A model generated the notes under the pieces. That model worked only from the letters and a program-made list of their open reading frames with translations. It searched no databases and was not told the DNA's origin. This document shows positions 30,259-39,588 of a stretch of 64,000 nt of DNA, piece after piece (positions within the stretch are counted from its first letter, which is position 1; each line of letters opens with the position of its first letter). Origin of the DNA: Hyphomicrobiales bacterium (GTDB taxonomy: Bacteria > Pseudomonadota > Alphaproteobacteria > Rhizobiales > Rhizobiaceae). The stretch spans positions 62,001-126,000 of the forward strand of contig UCHD01000009.1 of the NCBI GenBank assembly GCA_900472175.1, in the 5' to 3' direction. Both the position numbers and the translations under genes were made by a program.

Positions 30259-31013
30259 CGCGGAATGACAGGCCCGTTCTGCTGGTCACCGGCGGCAGCC
30301 GCGGCATCGGTGCCTCCATCTGCCGGTCGGCCGCTGAACAGGGCTGGGCGGTTGCCGTTAACTATGCCTCCAACCGGCCTGCTGCCGACGCGGTCGTGGC
30401 CGCGATCGAAGCAGAAGGCGGCACGGCCATCGCAGTGGAAGGTGATGTCGGCAGCGACGCCGGGATCACGGCCATTTTTGCCGCGATCGACAAGAGGTTC
30501 GGCCGTCTTGACGGACTGGTCAACAATGCCGGCATCGTCGGCCCGCCGGCGCGGATCGACGAGATCACGCCGGAGCGGCTGGAGCGTATGTTGCGTGTCA
30601 ACGTCTCCGGCTCGATCCTCTGTGCCGCTGCGGCAGTCCGCCGTATGTCGGTGCGTCATGGTGGCAAGGGCGGCGTCATCGTCAATATTTCCTCGATGGC
30701 ATCCGTGCTCGGCTCGGCCGGGCAGTATGTCGATTATGCCGCCTCCAAGGGCGCCATCGATACGTTCACCATCGGCCTGTCGCGCGAAGTCGCCTCGGAT
30801 GGCATCCGTGTCAACGCGGTGCGCCCCGGCGTCATCGATACGGATATCCATGCGTCCGGCGGGCTTCCAGACCGCGCCCGCGATCTCGGGCCGACCATTC
30901 CCATGAAACGGCCAGGCACCGCGCAAGAGGTCGCCGACGCCGTTCTCTATCTTCTCTCCCCTTCGTCGTCCTATGTTACGGGCGCCATTCTCAACGTCAG
31001 CGGCGGACGCTAG
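30255..31013 (+). CDS. Short-chain dehydrogenase/reductase
   Basis: A 252-residue classical SDR. The cofactor motif is [10 protein letters not shown] (from residue 12), with NNAG at about 90-93. The catalytic Ser is in VNISSMAS (about 146-147), with Tyr161 and Lys165 in DYAASKG. The pattern VTGGSRGIG and the end [16 protein letters not shown] are like glucose-1-dehydrogenase or 3-oxoacyl reductase types such as YgfF. Substrate unknown. ATG 30255 overlaps the preceding stop. Confidence 0.92.
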   Translation: MTRNDRPVLLVTGGSRGIGASICRSAAEQGWAVAVNYASNRPAADAVVAAIEAEGGTAIAVEGDVGSDAGITAIFAAIDKRFGRLDGLVNNAGIVGPPARIDEITPERLERMLRVNVSGSILCAAAAVRRMSVRHGGKGGVIVNISSMASVLGSAGQYVDYAASKGAIDTFTIGLSREVASDGIRVNAVRPGVIDTDIHASGGLPDRARDLGPTIPMKRPGTAQEVADAVLYLLSPSSSYVTGAILNVSGGR

Positions 31014-31036
31014 CCGCTCTCAGGAAGGACTTTTCA

Positions 31037-32443
<1,407 letters not shown>

Positions 32444-32455
32444 GACAAACTGCGA

Positions 32456-32480
32456 GGGGCCGTGACAATCGGCCCCTTTG
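32456..32480 (+). terminator. Probable terminator after lpdA
   Basis: GGGGCCG (32456-32462) and CGGCCCC (32470-32476) form a 7-bp stem over a 7-base loop, followed by TTTG only. Position just after lpdA supports a weak terminator. Confidence 0.6.
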
Positions 32481-32531
32481 CGGCTCTTGAGTGCGCGGTC
32501 TAGGATCGGCGCATTCAAGGAGCACGCGCCT

Positions 32532-33029
32532 ATGGCCCCCCGCACGCATTCCGTTCCGGTCACCTTGCCGCACCCGGCCCTGCCGCTCGCCGACTGGGCG
32601 GATTGTTACGAGCTTCTGGTACCAGGTCAGGCGACCACGGCCATCTCTGCGGCCAAACGGGCATTGGGTGATTTTCCGGCTTGGGTGCGCGCTTTGATGT
32701 GGCTGCGAAACGCCATTGTCAGCCCGTTTGGCCTGAAGGGGTCAGATAACAGTCCGGGCGGAAAAGCGGAGATGGTCGGCTTTTTCCCCGTCATTTCGCA
32801 ATCAAGCGAGCAGGCCGTGCTCGGCTTTGATGATACTCATCTGGATTTCCGCATTGTCGTCGATGTTCGCCAAGCGGGCGAGCTTGCCCAAAGGGTCAGC
32901 GTCACGACGCTAGTGCGCCGCAAGATCCTGCTGGGCAGGATCTACGTTGCCGTCATCACACCGTTTCACCGGCTGATCGTCAGGACGATGCTGGCCCGGC
33001 TTGCCCGTCCCGTGACGGCAATGAGCTGA
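32532..33029 (+). CDS. DUF2867 family protein
   Basis: A 165-residue protein resembling DUF2867 proteins, seen in WALFALMWLRN-type helices (AWVRALMWLRNAIVSPFG) and the strand pattern HLDFRIVVDV. It ends in a basic helix, HRLIVRTMLARLAR. Function unknown; the family occurs alone or fused to sugar epimerase-like domains. I start at ATG 32532, preceded by AAGGAG; the open frame continues upstream into the terminator. Confidence 0.78.
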   Translation: MAPRTHSVPVTLPHPALPLADWADCYELLVPGQATTAISAAKRALGDFPAWVRALMWLRNAIVSPFGLKGSDNSPGGKAEMVGFFPVISQSSEQAVLGFDDTHLDFRIVVDVRQAGELAQRVSVTTLVRRKILLGRIYVAVITPFHRLIVRTMLARLARPVTAMS

Positions 33030-33091
33030 CGTTTTCGCGGCCGTCGAACTCCGGGGCGGAGGCCTTCTGCCAATCGCCCCGGATCAGAGTC

Positions 33092-34117
33092 TTACTGCAA
33101 TGTGCGGAACTGTGCCGCCTGTGCCGGGATGCCGCCGGTATCGGCGCCTGCAGCCTGGCCGTCGAGGCCGGTGGCGACGACCGAAACGCGGAAGACGCCG
33201 TCGAGGCTCTTGTCGAAGATCGCACCGACAACGATGTCGGCATCCTCATAGACTTCCTCGCGGATGCGGGTCGCAGCCTCGTCGACTTCGAACAGTGTCA
33301 TGTCGGAGCCGCCGGAGATCGAGATCAGCACGCCCTTGGCGCCCTTCATCGAGACTTCGCTCAGCAGCGGATTGGCAATCGCCGCTTCGGCAGCCTTGGA
33401 AGCGCGGCCGTCACCGGCAGCTTCACCGGTGCCCATCATAGCACGGCCCATGCCCTTCATCACCGATTTGACGTCGGCGAAGTCGAGGTTGATCAGGCCT
33501 TCCTTGACGATCAGGTCGGTGATGCAGCCAACGCCGGAATAGAGAACCCGGTCGGCGATGACAAAGGCGTCGGCAAAGGTGGTCTTGGCATCGGCGATGC
33601 GGAAGAGATTCTGGTTGGGAATGACGATGACGGTGTCGGCGGCTTCACGCAGCCGCTCGATGCCTTCCTCTGCCGACTGCATGCGGCGCTTGCCCTCGAA
33701 GCTGAACGGCTTGGTAACGACGGCGACCGTCAGGATGCCGGCATTGCGCGCCGCCTGTGCGATAACCGGTGCTGCACCGGTGCCCGTGCCGCCGCCCATG
33801 CCGGCGGTGACGAAACACATATGGGTGCCGCCGAGATGATCCATGATCTCGTCGATCGATTCTTCGGCTGCTGCGCGGCCGACTTCCGGCAGCGATCCGG
33901 CGCCGAGACCTTCGGTCACCAGTGACCCGAGCTGGATCAGCCGTGTCGCTTTCGACATGGTCAGCGCCTGCGCATCGGTGTTGGCGGCAACGAATTCGGC
34001 GCCCTGCAGGCCCTCGGAGATCATGTTGTTGATGGCATTGCCACCACCACCGCCAACGCCGATGACAGTGATCTTCGGCCTCATTTCCGAAATCACGGGT
34101 TTCTTGATCTCTGTCAT
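33092..34117 (-). CDS. ftsZ2: Short FtsZ paralogue (FtsZ2 type)
   Basis: A tubulin-like GTPase of 341 residues. The GTP-binding loop [10 protein letters not shown] (residues 108-117), the N-terminal [12 protein letters not shown] and the T7 loop [11 protein letters not shown] are intact, so it should bind and hydrolyse GTP. It ends soon after the polymerising domain, without the long linker and conserved C-terminal peptide that bind FtsA and ZipA-like partners. Sinorhizobium has a similar short second FtsZ. AAGGAGACAAG precedes ATG 34117. It is far from a division/cell-wall cluster, supporting paralogue status. Confidence 0.92.
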   Translation of the reverse strand: MTEIKKPVISEMRPKITVIGVGGGGGNAINNMISEGLQGAEFVAANTDAQALTMSKATRLIQLGSLVTEGLGAGSLPEVGRAAAEESIDEIMDHLGGTHMCFVTAGMGGGTGTGAAPVIAQAARNAGILTVAVVTKPFSFEGKRRMQSAEEGIERLREAADTVIVIPNQNLFRIADAKTTFADAFVIADRVLYSGVGCITDLIVKEGLINLDFADVKSVMKGMGRAMMGTGEAAGDGRASKAAEAAIANPLLSEVSMKGAKGVLISISGGSDMTLFEVDEAATRIREEVYEDADIVVGAIFDKSLDGVFRVSVVATGLDGQAAGADTGGIPAQAAQFRTLQ

Positions 34118-34447
34118 CTTGTCTCCTTGGACGTAAGCGCGGCCCCGGCATATGGAAGCGCGTTCCGGGAGCTGCATCGAATGCGAAGCGGAGCGGGCGC
34201 GAATCAGGCCGCTGCAGGTTATGATGGCAAAAAGGCAGAGAGACGGCGCGCGTGCAAGAGTCACAGCTAAAATTGCTGTACTGGCGATGGTTTCTGGAGG
34301 CACTTCCTCTTCTCCCCAGCGGGGAGAAGGTGGCCTGAAAGGCCGGATGAGGGGCCGCAGGTGCGGAATACGCCGAAACGCCCCCTCATCGCCTCACTAC
34401 GTTCGGCAATTCTTCCCGCGGGGGGAGAAGAGGGAGCCCGTGGCCGC
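34118..34447. other. Intergenic region upstream of ftsZ2, largely repeat
   Basis: A 330-base gap. The half next to ftsZ2 holds its leader; the ftsZ2 frame stays open to 34303 but has no better start than 34117. The other half is the paired repeat at 34305-34436. No small gene seen. Confidence 0.5.
34305..34436. repeat. Dispersed intergenic palindromic repeats, copy 3 (inverted pair)
   Basis: Two units face each other. The left one is CTTCTCCCCAGCGGGGAGAAG followed by a GGATGAGGGG end. The right one begins CCCCCTCATC and ends with a GC-rich CCGCGGGGGGAGAAGAGGG hairpin. Together they can form a long imperfect cruciform. Confidence 0.8.
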
Positions 34448-35551
34448 TCAATTGGCGGCCGGCATGCCGGTGACGGTAAAACCGTCCTTGCGCAGAAGCT
34501 CGATTACGCCTTCGTTGCCCGGCAGATGCAGGGCGCCAACGGCCATGAAGACGGCGCCGTTATCGAGGATCGGCTTGGCGCGGGTGGCCATGGTCTTGTT
34601 GCGGTCGGTGATGATCCGCTGTTCGAAATCGGCATAGCCTGCGTCATCGCTGGTGGACTTCTCTTCCGACACGGCTTTCATCATCGGCATGATCAGGCCG
34701 GTATCGCCGGCGAGATAAAGCTCCGTGGTTGTTTCCATCACGTCGGTGATGGTGTCGCCAAGCGCCAGCGTCTCGATCAGTGCCTCTAGATGAAACTGAA
34801 CCGGCAGCGCATCCATAGCTTGCAACTGCTCGACCATGGTTTCCAGGCCCTTCAGGGTCTTGCCCTGTTTCAGGGCGTCTTCGGCGAGCTTCTTGTCGAG
34901 GAAGGCGGCGCCGGCGGCTTTGCGGCTCATTTCGCAGGCAGGCAGGGCAACGAAGCTGGCAAGCATCCATGGCTTCATCTTGGCCACCAGCGTCAACGGG
35001 ATGCCACGCGTTTTCAGCCCCGCTTCCAGCTTCGTGACGTCTTCGGGCTTGAGGAAGTCCTTGATCGTCTTGCCATCGGCAAACATCGTCAGCCCGGGCT
35101 GCATCATGATCGTCGCGGCCGCCTTGCGATCATCGACGATCTCGTCGGATTCCACGATGACGGTCTTGGCCGCATCATAGGCCTGGCTGGCGCCGGCAGG
35201 CATGGCCAGCACGCGCGGATCGGTCACGTGCATGGTGCCGAGCAGATAGGAGGGGGCGACGCCTGCCTTCTCGATCTTCCAGAATGTGCCCTTGCCGTTC
35301 GGTATCGCTGCCGCTTCCTTCTCCAGAGCGGCAAACCTGGCCGGATCGGAGACCTCCATTTCGGCAATCAGGTTCTTGCCACCGCAGGACACGTCCTGCG
35401 CACGCGCAGGCGAGATCGACAGCAGGATGACAATGAGGCTGAGTGCAAACAAGACGTGCAGTGTAGCGATCAGCGCAAGCAGGTTGTCGCCCAACCTGCC
35501 GGTCAATCTATCTGCCAGGCTGCGTACCGGTTTTGCCCAGTGCTGAAACAT
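34448..35551 (-). CDS. TraB/GumN family protein
   Basis: A 367-residue protein with an N-terminal membrane segment (about residues 25-50, LLALIATLHVLFALSLIVILL), probably an anchor or uncleaved signal. The TraB/GumN (TIKI-like) domain then starts at about 85 with KAGVAPSYLLGTMHVTDPRV. The conserved GALHLPGNEGVIELL near the C-terminus fits the metal-dependent protease-like fold proposed for the family. Role in rhizobia unknown. ATG 35551 gives a polar, basic head before the helix. Confidence 0.88.
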   Translation of the reverse strand: MFQHWAKPVRSLADRLTGRLGDNLLALIATLHVLFALSLIVILLSISPARAQDVSCGGKNLIAEMEVSDPARFAALEKEAAAIPNGKGTFWKIEKAGVAPSYLLGTMHVTDPRVLAMPAGASQAYDAAKTVIVESDEIVDDRKAAATIMMQPGLTMFADGKTIKDFLKPEDVTKLEAGLKTRGIPLTLVAKMKPWMLASFVALPACEMSRKAAGAAFLDKKLAEDALKQGKTLKGLETMVEQLQAMDALPVQFHLEALIETLALGDTITDVMETTTELYLAGDTGLIMPMMKAVSEEKSTSDDAGYADFEQRIITDRNKTMATRAKPILDNGAVFMAVGALHLPGNEGVIELLRKDGFTVTGMPAAN

Positions 35552-35650
35552 TGTCGATCCCGTCTGCGAAGATTCTATCCGGCGATTCTTACCGCCCCGG
35601 CCTCACGGGCTGTTTAACAAAACTGGTTAACGTGCCTTAACCGGCAAAAT

Positions 35651-36592
35651 TCAGGCCCGCGGATGGGCGCGATCGTAGATTTCCAACAGTCTGGCCGAAT
35701 CGACGCCGGTATAGACCTGCGTGGTCGAGAGGCTGGCATGGCCGAGCAGTTCCTGGATGGTCCTCAAGTCGCCGCCGCCCGCCAGAAGGTGGGTGGCGAA
35801 GGAGTGGCGCAGGGCATGCGGCGTCGCCGTGTCCGGCAGGCCGAGCGCGCCGCGCAGCTTCTGCATCTCGCGCTGGATGATCGCCGGTTGCAGCTTGCCG
35901 CCCTTGGCGCCGCGAAACAGCGGGCCGTCCGAGGCTAGGTGATAAATGCAGAGTTTTTCATAAGCGCGCACGGCATCGATTGCCGCCGAAATCAGCGGTA
36001 CGATGCGGGTCTTGCCGCCCTTGCCATGGATGCGCAGCGCTGTCGGCGTACCGGCAAAATCGGCTGGCGTCAGGTCCAGCGCTTCGGAAATACGCAGGCC
36101 GCAGCCGTAGAGCAACGTCAGGACGGCAGCGTTGCGGGCGGCAATCCAGGGCTCTTCGGCCAGTTGCGCATCATTGGTAACGACCGTCAGCGCATCTACC
36201 GCCGTCAGCGGCTTTGGCAGGGATTTCGGTTGTTTGGGCGAGCGCACGGCGGAAGCACCGGCGGCGTTGGCCATGCCTTTCTTTTCCAGATAGCGCAGGA
36301 AGGAGCGCAGGCCGGCCAGTCCGCGGCCAAGCGTTCGCGCTCCTGCACCGTCGCGCCTGCGGGCAGCGAGAAAACCGCGCAGATCGCCGGGGCGCAACGC
36401 GCTGATGTCGCTCAGCCGAGCCGGGCCGCTCAGGTGCCCGGTCAGGAAATGCAGGAATTGGCGGGTGTCGCGCTCATAGGCTTCGATGGTTTTGTCCGAC
36501 AGCCGCCGCTCCTCGCCAAGGTTCGAAAGCCAGCGCTGGCGCTCCGTCATCAGCTCGGGATGACCAATGATCAGGAGTTCGTTCACAGCCAT
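35651..36592 (-). CDS. xerC: Tyrosine recombinase XerC
   Basis: Resolves chromosome dimers at dif together with XerD. The 313-residue protein has an N-terminal SAM-like DNA-binding domain (about 15-110) and a catalytic domain with all active residues: Arg167 (GLRISE), Lys191, His259 and Arg262 (HALRHS), His285 (LLGHASL) and Tyr294 (QVYTGVD). Being chromosomal, complete and among housekeeping genes, it is the cell's Xer enzyme and not a phage integrase. Confidence 0.95.
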   Translation of the reverse strand: MAVNELLIIGHPELMTERQRWLSNLGEERRLSDKTIEAYERDTRQFLHFLTGHLSGPARLSDISALRPGDLRGFLAARRRDGAGARTLGRGLAGLRSFLRYLEKKGMANAAGASAVRSPKQPKSLPKPLTAVDALTVVTNDAQLAEEPWIAARNAAVLTLLYGCGLRISEALDLTPADFAGTPTALRIHGKGGKTRIVPLISAAIDAVRAYEKLCIYHLASDGPLFRGAKGGKLQPAIIQREMQKLRGALGLPDTATPHALRHSFATHLLAGGGDLRTIQELLGHASLSTTQVYTGVDSARLLEIYDRAHPRA

Positions 36593-36722
36593 GCTCCGCG
36601 ATTTGAGATGAGCCGACTCTGCGCGTTCGCCGGTTATGTTTTTCCTAACAGCCCTTGGAATTTGTCATGCCCGGATCATATTCAACTGCGATAGCTCAAG
36701 CGCAGGCAAGGCGGAAGAAGCG

Positions 36723-37649
36723 ATGGCGCGACGGGATTCGGCAAGCGGTTTCACCTATTTCGCGGAGACGGTGGCGCTGGTATCGCATGGCCAGCCCGGC
36801 CATATCGTCGATACGCTGATTGCCGAACGCGGCCAGCGCATCGTCCAGCACCCACTCTGGCCGGTGATGCGGCCGGTTCTCTATACGGTGCTGAACTATC
36901 GCAAGGCGATCGAGTTTGCCGATGCCGTTGCCAATGCGCCGGGTTTCCAGGCGTTCGAGCATCTGAGCCGGACCCTGTCGCTTGATATCCGCGTGCGCAA
37001 TGAAGAGCGCATCCCCGAAAAGGGCGGTTTCCTGTTGGTGAGTAACCATCCGACCGGCATTGCCGATGGCATCGCGGTGTTTGATCTTTTGAAAAACCGC
37101 CGTCCGGACATGATGTTCTTTGCCAATCGCGATGCGATCCGGGTCAATCCGCGCTTTGTGGAAATGGTCATCCCGGTCGAGTGGCGCGAAGATTACAAGA
37201 GCAAGCTGAAGGCGCGTGAAACCTTGCAAATCACCAACCGGGCGATCTCGGAGGGCAAGGCGACGGTGCTGTTTCCGTCCGGCCGCATCGCCTATTGGGC
37301 GGATGGGCGGCTCAATGAGCGGTCATGGAAAACGTCGGCCGTCGGGTTTGCCCGCAAGTACAATCTGCCCATCCTGCCGGTGCATATGTCGGCGCGCAAT
37401 TCCGGGCTGTTCTACTGGCTCGCCAAATGGTCGGCCGAACTGCGCGACATGACGGTGTTCCACGAACTTCTGAACAAGAAGGGCGACCTGTTCGATTTCA
37501 CCATCGGCAATCTCATTCAGCCGGATGCGCTGGATGGCGATCCGATCGAGGTGACCCGGGCGCTGGAGCGGCACACCGTGGCCGATCTGGCCTTCGATGC
37601 CGATGCCCGGTTTCGCAACCCGGTTTCGTCCGTGGAGACGATCGGGTAA
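36723..37649 (+). CDS. PlsC-like lysophospholipid acyltransferase with altered HX4D motif
   Basis: A 308-residue member of the glycerol-3-phosphate acyltransferase superfamily. The catalytic block reads SNHPTGIADG, where His109 and Asp115 are separated by five residues rather than the usual four. Motif III, normally FPEGTRS, is FPSGRIAYW here. It lacks a clear membrane helix. The reaction is probably acyl transfer to a lysophospholipid or related lipid, but the altered motifs make the substrate doubtful. I start at ATG 36723; the frame upstream to 36636 has weaker support. It runs 10 bases ahead of the ATPase gene. Confidence 0.82.
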   Translation: MARRDSASGFTYFAETVALVSHGQPGHIVDTLIAERGQRIVQHPLWPVMRPVLYTVLNYRKAIEFADAVANAPGFQAFEHLSRTLSLDIRVRNEERIPEKGGFLLVSNHPTGIADGIAVFDLLKNRRPDMMFFANRDAIRVNPRFVEMVIPVEWREDYKSKLKARETLQITNRAISEGKATVLFPSGRIAYWADGRLNERSWKTSAVGFARKYNLPILPVHMSARNSGLFYWLAKWSAELRDMTVFHELLNKKGDLFDFTIGNLIQPDALDGDPIEVTRALERHTVADLAFDADARFRNPVSSVETIG

Positions 37650-37659
37650 ATTCTGCATC

Positions 37660-38793
37660 ATGCAGATTCGCTCCATGTTCGCCGCCAATTACCGTTCGCT
37701 CAAATCCATCCGCATGGATATGGCAGACGTCAACTCGTTCATCGGCGAGAATGGCGTCGGCAAATCCAACCTTTACCGCGCCTTGCAACTGGTTCAGGCG
37801 GCCGTGCGTGGTAGGCTGGCGCACGAGATTGCCCGCGAGGGTGGCATGGCTTCGGCTCTGTGGAGCGGCAAACGCCGCAGCGGCGATCCCGTTCGCATCA
37901 AGCTTGAGGTCGAGCTGCTCGACGAGGTCCAGGCGCTGAGTTTCCTCTACCGTGTCGAGGCCGGGTTGCGTCCCGCAAAGGCTGCGGCCGGATTCATCTT
38001 TGAGCCGCAGGTGAAGGAGGAGGAGCTGAAGGTCGATGCCGGCCGGCCGGTGACGGTGATGAAGCGGGCCGGGCCGGGCATCTTCGTCAGAAACGCGGCA
38101 GGCCGCATGGAGGAACATCCGGAACAGGCGCTGACGTCGGAAACCGCCATCGCGCTCTTGGGCGATGCCGGGCACTACCCGGAGATCGGCACGTTCCGGC
38201 GGGCGATCGACGGTTGGCGCTTTTTCCACGGGTTCCGCACCGATCGCGATTCGCCGCTGCGCTCACCTTGCCTTGCCGTCACAGCGCCGATGCTGGACGA
38301 GGACGGCTCCAATCTGGCGGCCGTCTTTGCAACACTGTTTCACACCCGCCAGGATACGGTAGATCTTGACCGGGCGATTGCCGATGCGTTTGGTGGCGCC
38401 CGGCTGGTGGTGCCTGAACCGGAAGAGTTTGCCGAATTCTCGCTGGTCTTCCCGGATTTTCCACAACGCCAGTTTTCGCCGCGCGAACTGTCGGATGGCC
38501 AGATGCGGTTCCTGGCGCTTGCCGGTGCGCTGTTGTCCTACCGCAAGCCCCGCTTCATCGCTCTCAACGAACCGGAAACCAGTCTGCATCCCGATATGCT
38601 GCCCGCTCTTGCCGAAATGATCGCGCAAGCATCGACCGACAGCCAGATCTGGATCGTTACCCATTCTGAACTGCTGGCCACAGAAATCCACAAGCGCTGC
38701 GGCGCCCGCCCGAAACGGGTGATCCGCAACGATGGCGCCACCTGGATCGAGGGCATGCGGCTGACCGGCGTGATCGAAGAGGATGATGATTGA
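37660..38793 (+). CDS. AAA family ATPase (SMC/RecF-like, COG4637 type)
   Basis: A 377-residue ABC-class ATPase head. Walker A is GENGVGKSN near residue 29. The signature-like ELSDGQMRFLALAGALL lies near 285-301, and Walker B FIALNEPETSLHPDML near 308-323 is followed by the switch histidine in IVTHSELLA. No coiled-coil insert is present, so this is a short RecF/OLD-like relative without a nuclease domain. The role is unknown. The ATG at 37660 follows the acyltransferase stop closely, suggesting co-transcription. Confidence 0.85.
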   Translation: MQIRSMFAANYRSLKSIRMDMADVNSFIGENGVGKSNLYRALQLVQAAVRGRLAHEIAREGGMASALWSGKRRSGDPVRIKLEVELLDEVQALSFLYRVEAGLRPAKAAAGFIFEPQVKEEELKVDAGRPVTVMKRAGPGIFVRNAAGRMEEHPEQALTSETAIALLGDAGHYPEIGTFRRAIDGWRFFHGFRTDRDSPLRSPCLAVTAPMLDEDGSNLAAVFATLFHTRQDTVDLDRAIADAFGGARLVVPEPEEFAEFSLVFPDFPQRQFSPRELSDGQMRFLALAGALLSYRKPRFIALNEPETSLHPDMLPALAEMIAQASTDSQIWIVTHSELLATEIHKRCGARPKRVIRNDGATWIEGMRLTGVIEEDDD

Positions 38794-38795
38794 AA

Positions 38796-38827
38796 CAAAA
38801 AAGCCCCGCGATTGTCTCGCGGGGCTT
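38796..38827 (-). terminator. Rho-independent terminator of the transaldolase gene
   Basis: Arms AAGCCCCGCGA (38801-38811) and TCGCGGGGCTT (38817-38827) form a perfect 11-bp stem. On the minus strand a run of six T follows. It lies 26 bases past the transaldolase stop and directly after the ATPase stop, so it may also block read-through from the plus strand. Confidence 0.88.
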
Positions 38828-38852
38828 CGTTCATTCCAAAACCTCAAAAAAA

Positions 38853-39506
38853 TCAGGCGATCTTCTGGCCGGTCTTGGCCCAGTCGGCCAAGAAGGTGGA
38901 CAGGCCAGCGTCGGTCAGCGGGTGCTTGACGAGGGCCTTCAGGGTTGCCGGCGGGGCGGTGATGACGTCTGCGCCGATCAGGGCGGCTTCCTTGACGTGG
39001 TTGACCGTGCGGATCGAGGCAGCGAGGATTTCGGTCTCGTAGCCGTAGTTGTCGAAGATCTGGCGGATTTCGCGGATCAGGTCCATGCCGTCGAAGGCGA
39101 TGTCGTCGAGGCGGCCGACGAAAGGCGATACGAAGGTAGCGCCGGCCTTGGCGGCGAGCAGGGCCTGGTTGGCCGAAAAGCACAGGGTCACGTTGGTCAG
39201 GTGACCATCCGACGACAGGTTCTTGCAGGCCTTGAGGCCATCGAGCGTCAGCGGCAGCTTGATGCAGATATTGTCGGCGATCTTGGAAATGACAGCCGCT
39301 TCCTTCATCATCTGTTCGTATTCGGTGGCGGCGACTTCGGCGGAAACCGGGCCGTCAACGATGCTGCAGATTTCCTTGGTCACTTCGACGATGTTGCGGC
39401 CGGACTTCAGGATCAGCGAAGGGTTGGTCGTGACGCCGTCGACGAGACCGAGGTCGTTCAACTCCCGGATTTCATTGACATCGGCTGTATCGACAAAAAA
39501 CTTCAT
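38853..39506 (-). CDS. fsa: Transaldolase, TalC/fructose-6-phosphate aldolase type
   Basis: A 217-residue small transaldolase (class 3B/4-like) that transfers dihydroxyacetone units in the non-oxidative pentose phosphate pathway. It begins [16 protein letters not shown] and has VTTNPSLI. The Schiff-base lysine is Lys83 in CIKLPLT, and [11 protein letters not shown] is also present. By sequence it cannot be decided between transaldolase and fructose-6-phosphate aldolase activity; in alphaproteobacteria such proteins usually serve as the cell's transaldolase. Divergent from priA. Confidence 0.92.
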   Translation of the reverse strand: MKFFVDTADVNEIRELNDLGLVDGVTTNPSLILKSGRNIVEVTKEICSIVDGPVSAEVAATEYEQMMKEAAVISKIADNICIKLPLTLDGLKACKNLSSDGHLTNVTLCFSANQALLAAKAGATFVSPFVGRLDDIAFDGMDLIREIRQIFDNYGYETEILAASIRTVNHVKEAALIGADVITAPPATLKALVKHPLTDAGLSTFLADWAKTGQKIA

Positions 39507-39588
39507 AGGTATTCTCCCTTGGGATGCGGGGGCTGCTGTGTTGTTTCGGGGTTTTCTTTAACGCAATCCGGAGGCAAGGTCACGGCCG

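Noticed and set aside
35620-35642. GGTTAACGTGCCTTAACC as a CtrA-type site
   Set aside because: The two TTAA boxes are six bases apart rather than seven, and the place is downstream of xerC. Too weak to call.
35651-36592. Tyrosine recombinase as a sign of an integrated element
   Set aside because: Full XerC architecture in a housekeeping context, with no att-like repeats or phage genes nearby.
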